In this document: one piece after another, positions 6,566 to 14,800 of the stretch
Numbering within the stretch: the stretch's first letter is position 1
How the letters are laid out: every line of letters starts with the position of its first letter
Assembly (NCBI GenBank): GCA_051883695.1
Contig: JBJEUF010000028.1
Coordinates: 1 to 22,402 of the forward strand
Direction of reading: 5' to 3'
From: UBA11524 sp051883695
GTDB taxonomy: Bacteria > Bacillota > Clostridia > Christensenellales > Aristaeellaceae
Length of the DNA stretch: 22,402 nt
Notes under the pieces: generated by a model
Database searches by the model: none
Seen by the model: only the letters and a program-made list of their open reading frames with translations
Told to the model about the DNA's origin: nothing
Translations under genes and position numbers: made by a program

Positions 6566-8101
6566 ATGATGAAAAGCATGAAGACCCTGATGGCGCTGGT
6601 GATGGCGCTGGCGCTGTGCCTGGGCGCTGTGGGCGCATCCGCCTGCACGGCCATTTATGTCGGCTCCGACCTGACCGCGGACGGCTCCACCATGTTTGCC
6701 CGCTCCGAGGACATCTCCAACAGCTACAACAAGGTGTTCTATGTGGCGCCCGCCGGTCTGCACAAGGCTGGCGAGGTGTACAGCGGCTGCTATGGCTTCA
6801 CCTACACCTTCACCAAGGACAGCTATGGCTACACCGCCTTCTCCGATGACAATCTCTCCGGCGTCTGCCCGGACTGCGGCGGCGAGCATGCCCACGCCCC
6901 CTATCAGGCCGCCGGCACCAATGAGATGGGCCTGACTGTCACCGCCACCGAGACCCTGGGCGGCGGCTGCAAGGCTGTCAAGGAGGTCGATCCCTTCAAC
7001 CGGGATACCGGCATCGAGGAGGCGGAGATCCCCACCGTGCTGCTGAGCGAGTGCGCCACCGCCAGGGAAGCCGTCGAATTGCTGCTGAGCATCTACGACA
7101 GCGTGGGTGCGCAGAGCGGCTCCGGCATCTTCATCGCCGACAACAATGAAACCTGGTACATCGAGAACACCACGGGCAAGCAGTACGTTGCCCTGAAGCT
7201 GAGCGAGTCCGTGGCCTTCGCGGTGCCCAACCAGAGCGCCATCGGCCTGATCGACCTGGATGATGAAAACGTCATCGCCTCTGCGAACCTGATCGCCGTG
7301 GCGAAGGAAGCCGGCACCTACGTGGGCGATGAAGCCGCCAACACCATCGACTACATCGCCTCCTACCTGCCCGACCAGACGGTCAACACCCGCTACATGA
7401 GCGCCCTCAAGCACTTCAATGCCGCCTTCGACAAGGCTGCCGAGGACGTGACCTCCGCCGACTACGCCATCTCCAACGTGGACGCCGAGGGCAGCATCGT
7501 GCCCTTCTACACCAACATCGCCGTTGACCGCGTGTTCTCCGTCGAGGATGTGATTGCCTATTATGACATTCCCGGCATCGGCTCCACCGGCAACCTTGAA
7601 ATCCACATCTTCCAGACCTTCGCTGAGGACAGCAAGACCGATACCGTTGAGTGGGTCGCCATGGACAACGGCTGCTGGAATGTGTTCGTGCCCTACTACC
7701 CCATGCTGACCACCGATGTGTACGCTGCCTACAAGCTGGGCACTGAGAGCGCGCTGTTCGTGCAGGAGCAGCCCACCGGGGGCCTGTACTACGCCACCAC
7801 CAGCCGCGTCCGGGATGCCGAGGGCAACCGCGTGACCGTCGAGGGCTTCAAGGTGCTGCCCGACAACTGGGCGGATTCCATGTACTGGACCTTCGACGCG
7901 CTGAGCAACCTGTGCGAATTCGGCAATGTGTCCGATGCGCAGAAGGCCGATGTCGAGGCCGCGCTGGCTGCACTGCAGCAGCAGGCTTATGCCGCCTATG
8001 AGGAGCTGAAGGCCACTCCCGACGCGGCCACCGAGATCAGCATAAAGATGGCTGAGACCGTGCATGCCGCCGTGGTGGAGCTGGTCAACGGCATCAAGTA
8101 A
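6566..8101 (+). CDS. Secreted C69-family peptidase (PepD-like dipeptidase, Ntn hydrolase)
   Basis: This 511-residue protein matches peptidase family C69, N-terminal nucleophile hydrolases that cleave dipeptides. The mature N-terminus is CTAIYVGSDLTADGSTMFAR, with catalytic Cys27 directly after a signal peptide ending GASA, so signal peptidase cleavage itself could expose the nucleophile. Further family features are GTNEMGLTVTATET, AQSGSGIFIADNNETWYIE and the central SALKHFNAAF region. An insert near residues 94-113 carries a CPDCGG pair followed by HAHAP, which looks able to bind a metal. The C-terminus is a helical extension rich in alanine. The ATG pair at 6566 is preceded by AAAGGATGG and a near-consensus promoter. 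It probably acts outside the cell on peptides taken from the environment or the wall. Confidence 0.9.
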   Translation: MMKSMKTLMALVMALALCLGAVGASACTAIYVGSDLTADGSTMFARSEDISNSYNKVFYVAPAGLHKAGEVYSGCYGFTYTFTKDSYGYTAFSDDNLSGVCPDCGGEHAHAPYQAAGTNEMGLTVTATETLGGGCKAVKEVDPFNRDTGIEEAEIPTVLLSECATAREAVELLLSIYDSVGAQSGSGIFIADNNETWYIENTTGKQYVALKLSESVAFAVPNQSAIGLIDLDDENVIASANLIAVAKEAGTYVGDEAANTIDYIASYLPDQTVNTRYMSALKHFNAAFDKAAEDVTSADYAISNVDAEGSIVPFYTNIAVDRVFSVEDVIAYYDIPGIGSTGNLEIHIFQTFAEDSKTDTVEWVAMDNGCWNVFVPYYPMLTTDVYAAYKLGTESALFVQEQPTGGLYYATTSRVRDAEGNRVTVEGFKVLPDNWADSMYWTFDALSNLCEFGNVSDAQKADVEAALAALQQQAYAAYEELKATPDAATEISIKMAETVHAAVVELVNGIK

Positions 8102-8116
8102 TCCCAATGAGTACCC

Positions 8117-8158
8117 GCGCCCGTTCCTCCGGCAAAGGAGGAGCGGGCGCTTCCTGTT
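8117..8158 (+). terminator. Rho-independent-like terminator of the C69 peptidase gene
   Basis: A 14-bp GC-rich stem with one G-T pair (8117-8130 with 8137-8150, loop GGCAAA) begins 15 bases after the stop and is followed by TTCCTGTT. Confidence 0.75.
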
Positions 8159-8195
8159 ATCGGAGCATGCCGGCGGTCCCCCCTGTTTGCGCTTC

Positions 8196-8224
8196 TTGCT
8201 CCTGCGAAATATTTATGGTATAAT
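8196..8224 (+). promoter_or_regulatory. Promoter of the Sel1-repeat gene
   Basis: TTGCTC (8196-8201), a 17-base spacer and a perfect TATAAT (8219-8224) preceded by TGG (extended -10) lie 42 bases upstream of the GTG start. Confidence 0.75.
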
Positions 8225-8266
8225 CATATCGCCTGATCAAATATTTTCCGAAGGAGGCATGGATTC

Positions 8267-11200
8267 GTGAAAAGAACCCTGCTTCTCCTGATGGTCTGCC
8301 TCCTGATGACCCTGCCCGCCCTGGGAGAGGATATGGCGCAGGAAAGCATCACCCTGACCGTCGGCGAGGAGCTGACCGTCACCCATCTCCTTAACGCGCC
8401 GGACACAGCCGCAGCCTCCGATGCGGAGCTGCTGATCATCCACCTGTGCGAAACGGGGGATTATCAGCAGGCGGCAGCCCTCAATGAACAGCTTGCCGCA
8501 CGGGGCGATGCGGAAGCCCTGTACCGCCTTGGCTGCCATTATCTGAACGGTCTTGGCGTAAGGCAGGATGAACAGCAGGCGCTCAGCCTTTTTGCCTCCG
8601 CAAAGGAAGCGGGCAGCAGCGATGCCGCGCTGGCGCTCATTCTGGCCCGGCTCAATGGCTGGGGCATGACGCGCGATCCGCTCGGCGCGACGGCGGAGCT
8701 GACGGCGCTGGCCCAGGAGGGACAGTTCCGCTATGAGCTGGCGCTGCTCTACCTGCACGGCGCTTATGATGTGCCGGCCCATGAAACCACCGCCCTGTAC
8801 TGGTTTGACCTCTGCTATGAGCCGTACAGGCAGAGCGACCCCGAGGCATATGCGCAGCGGCTTGCCGATTTCCGCAGCAGCAGCCCGACCTGCCTGACCG
8901 ACCGACTGCCCGTGCAGCATGGGAAATGGCGCGATGTGGGCGCACGCGCGGAGCTGAGCCTGGAGGTTGCGCGGTTCTGGCAGGAGGGCCGCGGCGGGAA
9001 GGTCGATGTGCAGGCTGCAGCCCGTTGGTACGAAGCGACCGCCGGGCTGCGGCATGAGCCGGAAGCCTCTCAGGCGCATGAAGCGCTGTCGGAAATGTAC
9101 CTCGGCGGCGCACTGGGCGCCGTGGATGCAGCGCGCGCCGTCTCCCATCTGCTGCAGATCCGTCCGGAAAGCGGCGAGGGCGCCTACCGTGCCGCGCAGC
9201 TGTACTGGGACGGCTTCACCGGCGGGGATGGCATGGTCTGCCTGATGCAGGATCGTGAAACGGCGCTGTTCTATCTCAGACAGTCTGCCGAAGCCGGATA
9301 TCCTCCCGCCTGTGCCTTCCTCGGCGATGTCTGCCGTACAGGCGACGCCGCCGATGCGCGTACCGCCGCGCACTTCTACAGCCTTGGTCTTTCCGGTTCC
9401 GACAGCGAGGATTGCTATATGCCGCTGCTGGAGATGTATAAGCAGGGTCTGCTGTACGACAGGACGGTCATGGAGGAAATCTATGCCGGTCTGCGGCAAT
9501 GGCAGGGGACAGATCATCAGCTGGCCATCCTGCTGGCGGAGAGCTGGCTGAACGGTGTGACGGCGGAGGACGGAACCGTGCTTGTCGCACAGGATCGCGC
9601 TCTGGCCTGCGAGCTGATGGAGTATTTCTACAATTATCATCAATCCCTGCATGAGGTGCCCGAGGTCTTTATGCTCAACTGGCTTGGCTGGTTTTACAGC
9701 GGCAACGCGCCGGAGGCTGTCGAACGGGATTATGCCAAGGCCCTTGCCTTCTACGCCGAATCCGCCCGGCTGGGGAACGGCTATGCCATGGCGATGGTGG
9801 GCGTGTTCTATCAGAACGGACGCGGTGTGCTGACAAATCACATGGCTGCCCGCGCCTGGTACACGAAGGCCCTGAATGCGGGCTATTCCGCCGCGCAGGG
9901 GTATCTGGACGCGCTGAATGCCGCGTACCCGGAATACCCGGCTGATCTCGCCGTCACCCTGACCACCTCTCAGGGACTGACCGCCGCCCATATTGTCAAC
10001 CGCACCGACGCCGCGAACCCGACCGATGCGGAGCTGCTGTCCGCAGGCTATGCCCTGGACGGGCAGTGGGAGCTGGCGCTGGATATCAACCGGCAGCTGG
10101 CGGAAATGGGCGATGTGGAGGCCATGTTCCTCCTTGGCGCGCATTATGCCGGCGGTCTGGGCATTGCGCAGGATGACGCGCGGGCTGTGGAATGGCTGCG
10201 CAAGGCGGCTGACGCCGGGTGCGAGGAGGCCGTGTTTGCCCTTGCCTGCATGTACCTCAACGGCTGGGGCGTGACGCAGGATGCCGTCCGCGCCGCTGCC
10301 ATGCTGGAGGAGCTCAGCGTCAGCGGTGCAACGCCCGACATGCAGTTCCTGCTGGCGACCCTGTACAAAAACGGCTGGGCAAATCTTGCGCCGGACGAGG
10401 AGAAGGCGCAGGCCTGCCTGAACGCGGCGACCGCCGCAGACCGCCAGATTCTGACGGAGCCGGAAGGTATCGACGGCATCGCGCTGGATACGGCTGCCCG
10501 CGGCTACGCGCAGCGCATGGACGCCTATGCCGCCTCCACCGCGCCCGACGCGCGCCTGACCACCCGCCCTGAGCCCATCATGTCCGGCTGGACGGATGCC
10601 TCCGGCGCGATATATGTCTCCCTGGCCAGCCTCTGGGCCGAAGGCCGCTGCGGCATGACGGATTACGCCGCCGCCATCCACTGGTACGGTCGGGCGCTTG
10701 CTGCGAACCCCGGGGACAGGGCAAGCTGCATCGCGCTGGCGGAGATTCTCCGGGATGGAAAGGCCGGCTTCTGCGATGTGCAGCAGGCGATTGGGCTGTT
10801 CATTCAGGCAGGCGCGTTTGACGAGGCGGGTGCGATGTTCGACACAGGCGTCACCGGCCCGGACGGTCGGGTCTGTCTTGCGCCCAACACCATCATTGCC
10901 GACAGCTTCCACACCTGGGCAAAGGAGCCCGGCAGCGTCCAGGCCGCGATCCTGCTGGGCGATCTGTTCCGGGACGGCACGATCGTCACGGCGAACGCCA
11001 ATATCGCCGCCGCCTTCTACTGGGGCGCAGGGACGGATGCTTCCTGCATCGAAAGGCTGACAGCCCTGATCGAAGCGAACCTCGTGACCGATGACAGGCT
11101 GCTGTACACGATGCTCACGCAGGCAAGCGAACTCGAAACGGATGCCTCCGCCCTGATCAACGCCCTTGCGCAGGGGGTGCAGCGCGGAACGATTGCCCCG

Positions 11201-11272
11201 GACGGCGTGCTCTGCGGCGCCGACGCCATGCGGCTTGTCCGGGAGATGCTGGAAGCCCCTGCCTCCCCATAA
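8267..11272 (+). CDS. Secreted Sel1-repeat protein with duplicated architecture
   Basis: This 1001-residue protein starts with a signal peptide (MKRTLLLLMVCLLMTLPALG, likely cut before Glu21). It consists of Sel1-like/TPR-like helical repeats such as ALYRLGCHYLNGLG and AMFLLGAHYAGGLG, which act as scaffolds for protein-protein contacts. It has two homologous halves: residues about 26-150 and about 561-685 align closely (SDAELL against TDAELL, ARLNGWGMTRDPLGA against CMYLNGWGVTQDAVRA), and later parts of each half also correspond. It therefore arose by internal duplication. The start is GTG at 8267, nine bases after AGGAGG; an ATG at 8259 in another frame meets a stop after three codons. No catalytic domain, anchor or C-terminal sorting motif is seen. 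The partner is unknown; Sel1 proteins often serve in signalling or envelope complexes. Confidence 0.85.
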   Translation: MKRTLLLLMVCLLMTLPALGEDMAQESITLTVGEELTVTHLLNAPDTAAASDAELLIIHLCETGDYQQAAALNEQLAARGDAEALYRLGCHYLNGLGVRQDEQQALSLFASAKEAGSSDAALALILARLNGWGMTRDPLGATAELTALAQEGQFRYELALLYLHGAYDVPAHETTALYWFDLCYEPYRQSDPEAYAQRLADFRSSSPTCLTDRLPVQHGKWRDVGARAELSLEVARFWQEGRGGKVDVQAAARWYEATAGLRHEPEASQAHEALSEMYLGGALGAVDAARAVSHLLQIRPESGEGAYRAAQLYWDGFTGGDGMVCLMQDRETALFYLRQSAEAGYPPACAFLGDVCRTGDAADARTAAHFYSLGLSGSDSEDCYMPLLEMYKQGLLYDRTVMEEIYAGLRQWQGTDHQLAILLAESWLNGVTAEDGTVLVAQDRALACELMEYFYNYHQSLHEVPEVFMLNWLGWFYSGNAPEAVERDYAKALAFYAESARLGNGYAMAMVGVFYQNGRGVLTNHMAARAWYTKALNAGYSAAQGYLDALNAAYPEYPADLAVTLTTSQGLTAAHIVNRTDAANPTDAELLSAGYALDGQWELALDINRQLAEMGDVEAMFLLGAHYAGGLGIAQDDARAVEWLRKAADAGCEEAVFALACMYLNGWGVTQDAVRAAAMLEELSVSGATPDMQFLLATLYKNGWANLAPDEEKAQACLNAATAADRQILTEPEGIDGIALDTAARGYAQRMDAYAASTAPDARLTTRPEPIMSGWTDASGAIYVSLASLWAEGRCGMTDYAAAIHWYGRALAANPGDRASCIALAEILRDGKAGFCDVQQAIGLFIQAGAFDEAGAMFDTGVTGPDGRVCLAPNTIIADSFHTWAKEPGSVQAAILLGDLFRDGTIVTANANIAAAFYWGAGTDASCIERLTALIEANLVTDDRLLYTMLTQASELETDASALINALAQGVQRGTIAPDGVLCGADAMRLVREMLEAPASP

Positions 11273-11278
11273 GTCATC

Positions 11279-11306
11279 CCCCGGTACGTCATGTGCCGGG
11301 GCTTTA
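11279..11306 (+). terminator. Terminator of the Sel1-repeat gene
   Basis: A 9-bp stem with one G-T pair (11279-11287 with 11293-11301, CCCCGGTAC) begins six bases after the stop codon and is followed by CTTTATG. Confidence 0.6.
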
Positions 11307-11344
11307 TGTGCGCAAAATCTGTTTATATACACACAAGGTTTCGC

Positions 11345-11373
11345 TTGCTCCTCCTCTGAGAATCCGGTACAAT
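11345..11373 (+). promoter_or_regulatory. Promoter of the GH31 gene
   Basis: TTGCTC (11345-11350), a 17-base spacer and TACAAT (11368-11373) lie 48 bases before the start codon. The -35 box is identical to that of the Sel1-repeat gene promoter. Confidence 0.65.
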
Positions 11374-11380
11374 GTTCTCA
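11357..11380. promoter_or_regulatory. Possible operator across the GH31 -10 box
   Basis: TGAGAA (11357-11362) and TTCTCA (11375-11380) form a perfect 6-bp inverted repeat with a 12-base gap that encloses the -10 box. This position suits a repressor site for sugar-dependent control, but no regulator gene is present in the window. Confidence 0.35.
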
Positions 11381-11421
11381 GCCGATCCCCGTTCAGCCCA
11401 ATACGAGAGGAGCTTCCACCC

Positions 11422-13401
11422 ATGAGCAAGATTACCGTAACGCCATCCTCCATCCTGTTCCAGATGCGCGACGAGAGCATCCTGTTCGAGCCCTACGGAC
11501 CGGACACCATCCGCGTCCGCGCCACCCGCAACGGAACGTTCTCTCAGGAGAAGTGGACGCTGCTGGATCCCCTGCCCGCTGCCTGCAGGGTGGAAGGCGA
11601 CGCCGATCACGCCGCCATGACCGTCGGTGCGCTGCGCGTGGAGGTTTGGAAGGGCTGGCAGCGGGCGGAATTCCGGTTCCTGCGCAACGGCAGGGTCATC
11701 CTCCGCTCCCGGGAGGACGGCGACCCCGTGACCAGATACATCCATCTGTCCGGCGATATGTACCGCATCCGTGCCCTGTTCGACGCGCAGGAGGGCGAGC
11801 ACTTCTACGGCATCGGACAGGAGCAGCAGCCCTGCCTGGACCGCAAGGGCACCGCTACCGACCTGTGGCACTACAACACCAAATCCGCCCTGCCCTGCGT
11901 GTATTCCTCGCTGGGGTACTACTTCCTGTGGAACAATCCCAGCCCGGGCCGCGTGGAGTTTGGCCGCAGCCGCACGCTGTGGGAGGCCGGCTGCGCCTAT
12001 CAGGCGGATTACGTCGTTGCCGCAGCCGCCACGCCTGCCGCCGCGCTGCGCCGCTATGCGGAGCTGACCGGCTTTTCCCCGGAGATGCCCGCATGGGCTG
12101 CGGGCTACTGGCAGTGCAAGCTGCGCTACGAGAGTCAGGAGGATCTGCTGGAGGTCGCGCGCAGGTACCATGCCATGGGCGTGCCCGTTGACGCGATTGT
12201 CATCGACTACTTCCACTGGACGGAGCAGGGCAACTGGGAGTTTGAGCCGTCCCTCTGGCCCGATCCCAAGGCCATGTGCGACGAGCTGTACGCGATGGGC
12301 ATCCGCCCTGTCGTGTCCATCTGGCCCACCATCAACCCCGCCAGCCGCAACTGGAACGCCATGAACGATGAGAACATGCTCGTCCGCACGGAGAACGGCC
12401 AATACGGCACCTTCGATTTCTACGGGCAGCAGACCTTCATCGACCCGACGAATCCCCGCACCCGCGAATTCGTCTGGGAACAGGTCAGGAAGGGATACTA
12501 TCAGTACGGCATCCGTACCTTCTGGCTGGATGAAGCCGAGCCGGAGTTCCACCCGCAGCAGAACAGCCATCTGCGCTATTACATCGGCAACGGCGCACAG
12601 GTGGGATTGACCTATCCCTATTATTACGCCAGAACCTTCTACGACGGCCTGAAGGCCGAGGGCGAAACGGAGATCGTCAGCCTCACCCGCGCGGCGTATC
12701 CCGGCAGCCAGAAATTCGGCGCCATCGTCTGGAACGGCGACATTCCCTCCAGCTGGCAGGCGCTGCGGGAATCCGTCATATCCGGTCTGAGCATGGCCAT
12801 GTGCGGCATCCCGTGGTGGAACTCCGACATCGGCGGCTTCCATTCCGGCGACATCGAAAGCGACGATTTCCGGGAGCTGATTGTGCGCTGGTTCCAGTTC
12901 GGCTTGTTCAGCCCGGTGATGCGCCTGCACGGCTCCCGCCGCCGCACCAGCCATCAGGTGGACCGTCATCCCGGCGTGAAGGAACGCTCCGGCGGCGACA
13001 ACGAGATCTGGTCCTTCGGCGATCAGAATACGCCGGTGCTAACTTCGTATATCCGCCTGCGCCAGCGGCTGAAGCCCTACATCCTCGATTGCGCAAGGCG
13101 CACCAGCGAAACCGGCGAGCCCATCATGCGTCCGATGTTCTTTGACTTCCCGGAGGACGAAGGGTGCTATCGGCTCGACGACCAGTACATGTTCGGCCCG
13201 GATATCCTGTTCGCCCCGATCATGGAGGCGAAGGCGACCGAGCGCGAGGTATACTTGCCCGCCGGACGCTGGATCCGCGTGGGCGGCGGGGAGCGCGCGG
13301 TGCTTGAGGGCGGTCAGACTGTCCGCTGCCATGCCGGGCTGGCGGAATTCATCGCCTTCGTCCGCGAGGGCGCGGAGGTCATCCGCAGCTTCGGATGCTA
13401 A
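11422..13401 (+). CDS. Glycoside hydrolase family 31 (alpha-glucosidase/alpha-xylosidase type)
   Basis: This 659-residue enzyme is a GH31 retaining alpha-glycosidase. The catalytic nucleophile is D370 in FWLDEAEPEF and the probable acid/base is D440 in WNGDIPSSW, followed by the typical GLSMAMCGIPWWNSDIGGF segment. An N-terminal beta-sandwich with FYGIGQEQQP precedes the barrel, and a C-terminal beta domain begins around RPMFFDFPEDEGC. The EAEPE form of the nucleophile motif resembles enzymes assigned to alpha-xyloside or short alpha-glucan cleavage, but the substrate cannot be fixed. There is no signal peptide, so it acts on imported oligosaccharides in the cytoplasm. No transporter or regulator lies beside it. 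GAGGAG is nine bases before the start; promoter, possible operator and terminators make it a single-gene unit. Confidence 0.92.
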   Translation: MSKITVTPSSILFQMRDESILFEPYGPDTIRVRATRNGTFSQEKWTLLDPLPAACRVEGDADHAAMTVGALRVEVWKGWQRAEFRFLRNGRVILRSREDGDPVTRYIHLSGDMYRIRALFDAQEGEHFYGIGQEQQPCLDRKGTATDLWHYNTKSALPCVYSSLGYYFLWNNPSPGRVEFGRSRTLWEAGCAYQADYVVAAAATPAAALRRYAELTGFSPEMPAWAAGYWQCKLRYESQEDLLEVARRYHAMGVPVDAIVIDYFHWTEQGNWEFEPSLWPDPKAMCDELYAMGIRPVVSIWPTINPASRNWNAMNDENMLVRTENGQYGTFDFYGQQTFIDPTNPRTREFVWEQVRKGYYQYGIRTFWLDEAEPEFHPQQNSHLRYYIGNGAQVGLTYPYYYARTFYDGLKAEGETEIVSLTRAAYPGSQKFGAIVWNGDIPSSWQALRESVISGLSMAMCGIPWWNSDIGGFHSGDIESDDFRELIVRWFQFGLFSPVMRLHGSRRRTSHQVDRHPGVKERSGGDNEIWSFGDQNTPVLTSYIRLRQRLKPYILDCARRTSETGEPIMRPMFFDFPEDEGCYRLDDQYMFGPDILFAPIMEAKATEREVYLPAGRWIRVGGGERAVLEGGQTVRCHAGLAEFIAFVREGAEVIRSFGC

Positions 13402-13429
13402 TTCTCCATAAAAATGTTTCATTCGCACA

Positions 13430-13470
13430 GCGCCTGTCCTCCAATACCGGAGGGCAGGCGCACTGTTTTT
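13430..13470 (+). terminator. Terminator of the GH31 gene
   Basis: A 13-bp stem with one G-T pair (13430-13442 with 13449-13461, loop AATACC) is followed by ACTGTTTTT. It stands back to back with the minus-strand terminator at 13480-13515. Confidence 0.85.
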
Positions 13471-13479
13471 GTACCATAC

Positions 13480-13515
13480 AAAAGCGGCGCATCGCACATA
13501 AGCACGATGCACCGC
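13480..13515 (-). terminator. Terminator of the zinc-ribbon/TM2 gene
   Basis: On the minus strand an 11-bp stem with one G-T pair (13515-13505 with 13494-13484) is followed by TTTT (13483-13480), seven bases after the stop codon of the TM2 gene. Confidence 0.8.
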
Positions 13516-13521
13516 CGGGTA

Positions 13522-13905
13522 TCAGATGAACTTTTCCGGATCAACCGTGTAGCTGTCGGTCAGGATGCGGATGAAATCGATCAGCGCAAGTATGCCACTG
13601 CCAACGCCGCAGGTCACCACCATCAGGATGATCTTCAGCACACCCTTCTTCGTTTCGCCCATCATGAAGTTGTGCACGCCCAGGCCGCCGAGGAAGAACG
13701 CAATCAGTCCCATCGTCATCTTGTCATACTTGCCAAGGCCTGCCTTCTTCACCGCCACACCGCAGGTCATGCAGATCGTTGCCGCAGGGTCTATGGGCGC
13801 GCCGCAGTTGGCGCAATAGCTCGAACCTTCACCCGTCTTTACGCCGCACTTGACGCAGATCGCCTGATTGTCATTCATTTGCACACCGCAGTTCCTGCAA
13901 TACAT
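13522..13905 (-). CDS. Zinc-ribbon and TM2 domain membrane protein
   Basis: This 127-residue protein has two N-terminal zinc ribbons, C3-x2-C6 with C17-x2-C20 and C31-x2-C34 with C45-x2-C48, then a TM2 domain. The TM2 part shows two hydrophobic helices, MGLIAFFLGGLGVHNFMMG and VLKIILMVVTCGVGSGILALIDFIRIL, joined by the basic turn ETKKG, as in PF05154. The role of TM2 proteins in bacteria is not established; the ribbons should sit in the cytoplasm. GGGAGG precedes the start and a near-consensus promoter lies 50 bases upstream. The neighbouring DUF2752 gene on the same strand is also a small membrane protein, a pairing that may be functional. Confidence 0.9.
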   Translation of the reverse strand: MYCRNCGVQMNDNQAICVKCGVKTGEGSSYCANCGAPIDPAATICMTCGVAVKKAGLGKYDKMTMGLIAFFLGGLGVHNFMMGETKKGVLKIILMVVTCGVGSGILALIDFIRILTDSYTVDPEKFI

Positions 13906-13954
13906 TGCATATTCCTCCCATTATCCACAGTATCCGACGATTTTTCGCCGACTC

Positions 13955-13984
13955 ATTGTATCACAGAGTCAGAAACCCTGTCAA
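13955..13984 (-). promoter_or_regulatory. Promoter of the zinc-ribbon/TM2 gene
   Basis: On the minus strand TTGACA (13984-13979), an 18-base spacer and TACAAT (13960-13955) lie between the DUF2752 stop codon and the TM2 gene start. Confidence 0.75.
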
Positions 13985-14000
13985 TGACAGATGCATATCA

Positions 14001-14345
14001 TCACAGAACTTTCACCAGCCAGTTGACCGCAAATCCGACGCCCAGCACCGTCCACAGCGCGGCATTGAGCCCCCTTGACCGGAACAGCTTTCCATCGTAG
14101 AGGAAAAGCAGCAGCAGCAGCGGCAGTGACCAGACCATGCCGTGGTATGCAAAGGCGCCGGCGATATCCCCCTGCAGGAGCGACAGCGCCGCGCGGGTCA
14201 TGCCGCAGCCCGGGCAGTCCACCCCGATGATCCGCTTGATGATGCAGCCCGCCTTGAGCAGGTACATCCCCAGAATCACCACACCGAGAATGGCCAGCAG
14301 CTGCAGCTTCGACCGCAACTCAGCCGGTCTCCTGATTCCCTTCAT
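14001..14345 (-). CDS. DUF2752 family small membrane protein
   Basis: This 114-residue protein carries the DUF2752 signature CPGCGMTRA (in IIGVDCPGCGMTRAALSLL) followed by a conserved histidine in AFAYHGMVWSLP. Three hydrophobic helices are visible: near the N-terminus (LLAILGVVILGMYLL), in the middle (MVWSLPLLLLLFLY) and at the C-terminus (AALWTVLGVGFAVNWLV). Function unknown for the family; the CxxC pair may bind a metal or be redox active. The start at 14345 is preferred over longer in-frame starts because GGAAGGAAG lies just upstream and because the upstream extension would overlap the divergent DUF378 gene. It is 95 bases upstream of the TM2 gene, which has its own promoter. Confidence 0.85.
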   Translation of the reverse strand: MKGIRRPAELRSKLQLLAILGVVILGMYLLKAGCIIKRIIGVDCPGCGMTRAALSLLQGDIAGAFAYHGMVWSLPLLLLLFLYDGKLFRSRGLNAALWTVLGVGFAVNWLVKVL

Positions 14346-14460
14346 CCGTTCCGCTTCCTTCCCTGACGAGTCTTGTCGGACGATTTGTCCCCGGGCTATG
14401 GCATATTTGTATACCTGCCTGCTTATCATATTACCACACCACAGGAAGGAGGACAAGCTC

Positions 14461-14658
14461 ATGCTGGATACGATTTCCCTGCTTTTGACCATCATCGGCG
14501 GCATCAACTGGCTGCTGGTGGGCATTTTCCAATTCGATCTGGTGGCATGGATCTTTGGCGGTCAGGGCGCGCTGGTCAGCCGCATCATCTACACCATCAT
14601 CGGCGCGGCGGCACTCTGGTGCATCACGCTCCTGTTCAAGCGCCGGGAGATGAATTGA
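14461..14658 (+). CDS. DUF378 family small membrane protein
   Basis: This 65-residue protein matches DUF378: two membrane helices with the conserved GGINWLLVGIFQFDLVAWIFG and a second helix after SRIIYTIIGAAALW, ending in a short basic tail (KRREMN). Function is unknown. AGGAGG lies nine bases before the start. A weak promoter candidate, TTGTCC and TGTATA with 17 bases between, lies at about 14386-14414. It is transcribed divergently from the DUF2752 gene and followed by its own terminator. Confidence 0.85.
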   Translation: MLDTISLLLTIIGGINWLLVGIFQFDLVAWIFGGQGALVSRIIYTIIGAAALWCITLLFKRREMN

Positions 14659-14674
14659 GGAAATCTCACCTTCG

Positions 14675-14707
14675 ACCGCTTCTGCGTTTTGCAGGGGCGG
14701 TTTTGTT
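14675..14707 (+). terminator. Terminator of the DUF378 gene
   Basis: An 11-bp stem with two G-T pairs (14675-14685 with 14691-14701, loop GTTTT) is followed by TTTGTTA. Confidence 0.75.
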
Positions 14708-14739
14708 ATGGGGTGGATCATTCTGAACAAAGACAGCAC

Positions 14740-14769
14740 TTGACCTGCGTGTCGCATCCGGTATACAAT
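14740..14769 (+). promoter_or_regulatory. Promoter of the DUF1015 gene
   Basis: TTGACC (14740-14745), an 18-base spacer and TACAAT (14764-14769) lie 31 bases before the start codon. Confidence 0.65.
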
Positions 14770-14800
14770 AGAGAAAACGGTTTTGAAAGGATGACCTGCC

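Noticed and set aside
8259..8270. ATG at 8259 as the start of the Sel1-repeat gene
   Set aside because: It is in another frame, stops after three codons and lies only one base after the ribosome binding site. GTG at 8267 opens the signal peptide.
8237..11332. A 1031-codon open frame on the minus strand opposite the Sel1-repeat gene
   Set aside because: It is a by-product of high GC and regular codon bias of the plus-strand gene. It has no ribosome binding site, its protein is low in recognisable structure, and the plus-strand gene has promoter, signal peptide and repeats.
11323..12969. A 548-codon minus-strand open frame inside the GH31 gene, and similar long frames at 6389-8107 and 14666-16084
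   Set aside because: All lie opposite genes with recognised catalytic or family motifs and lack translation signals.
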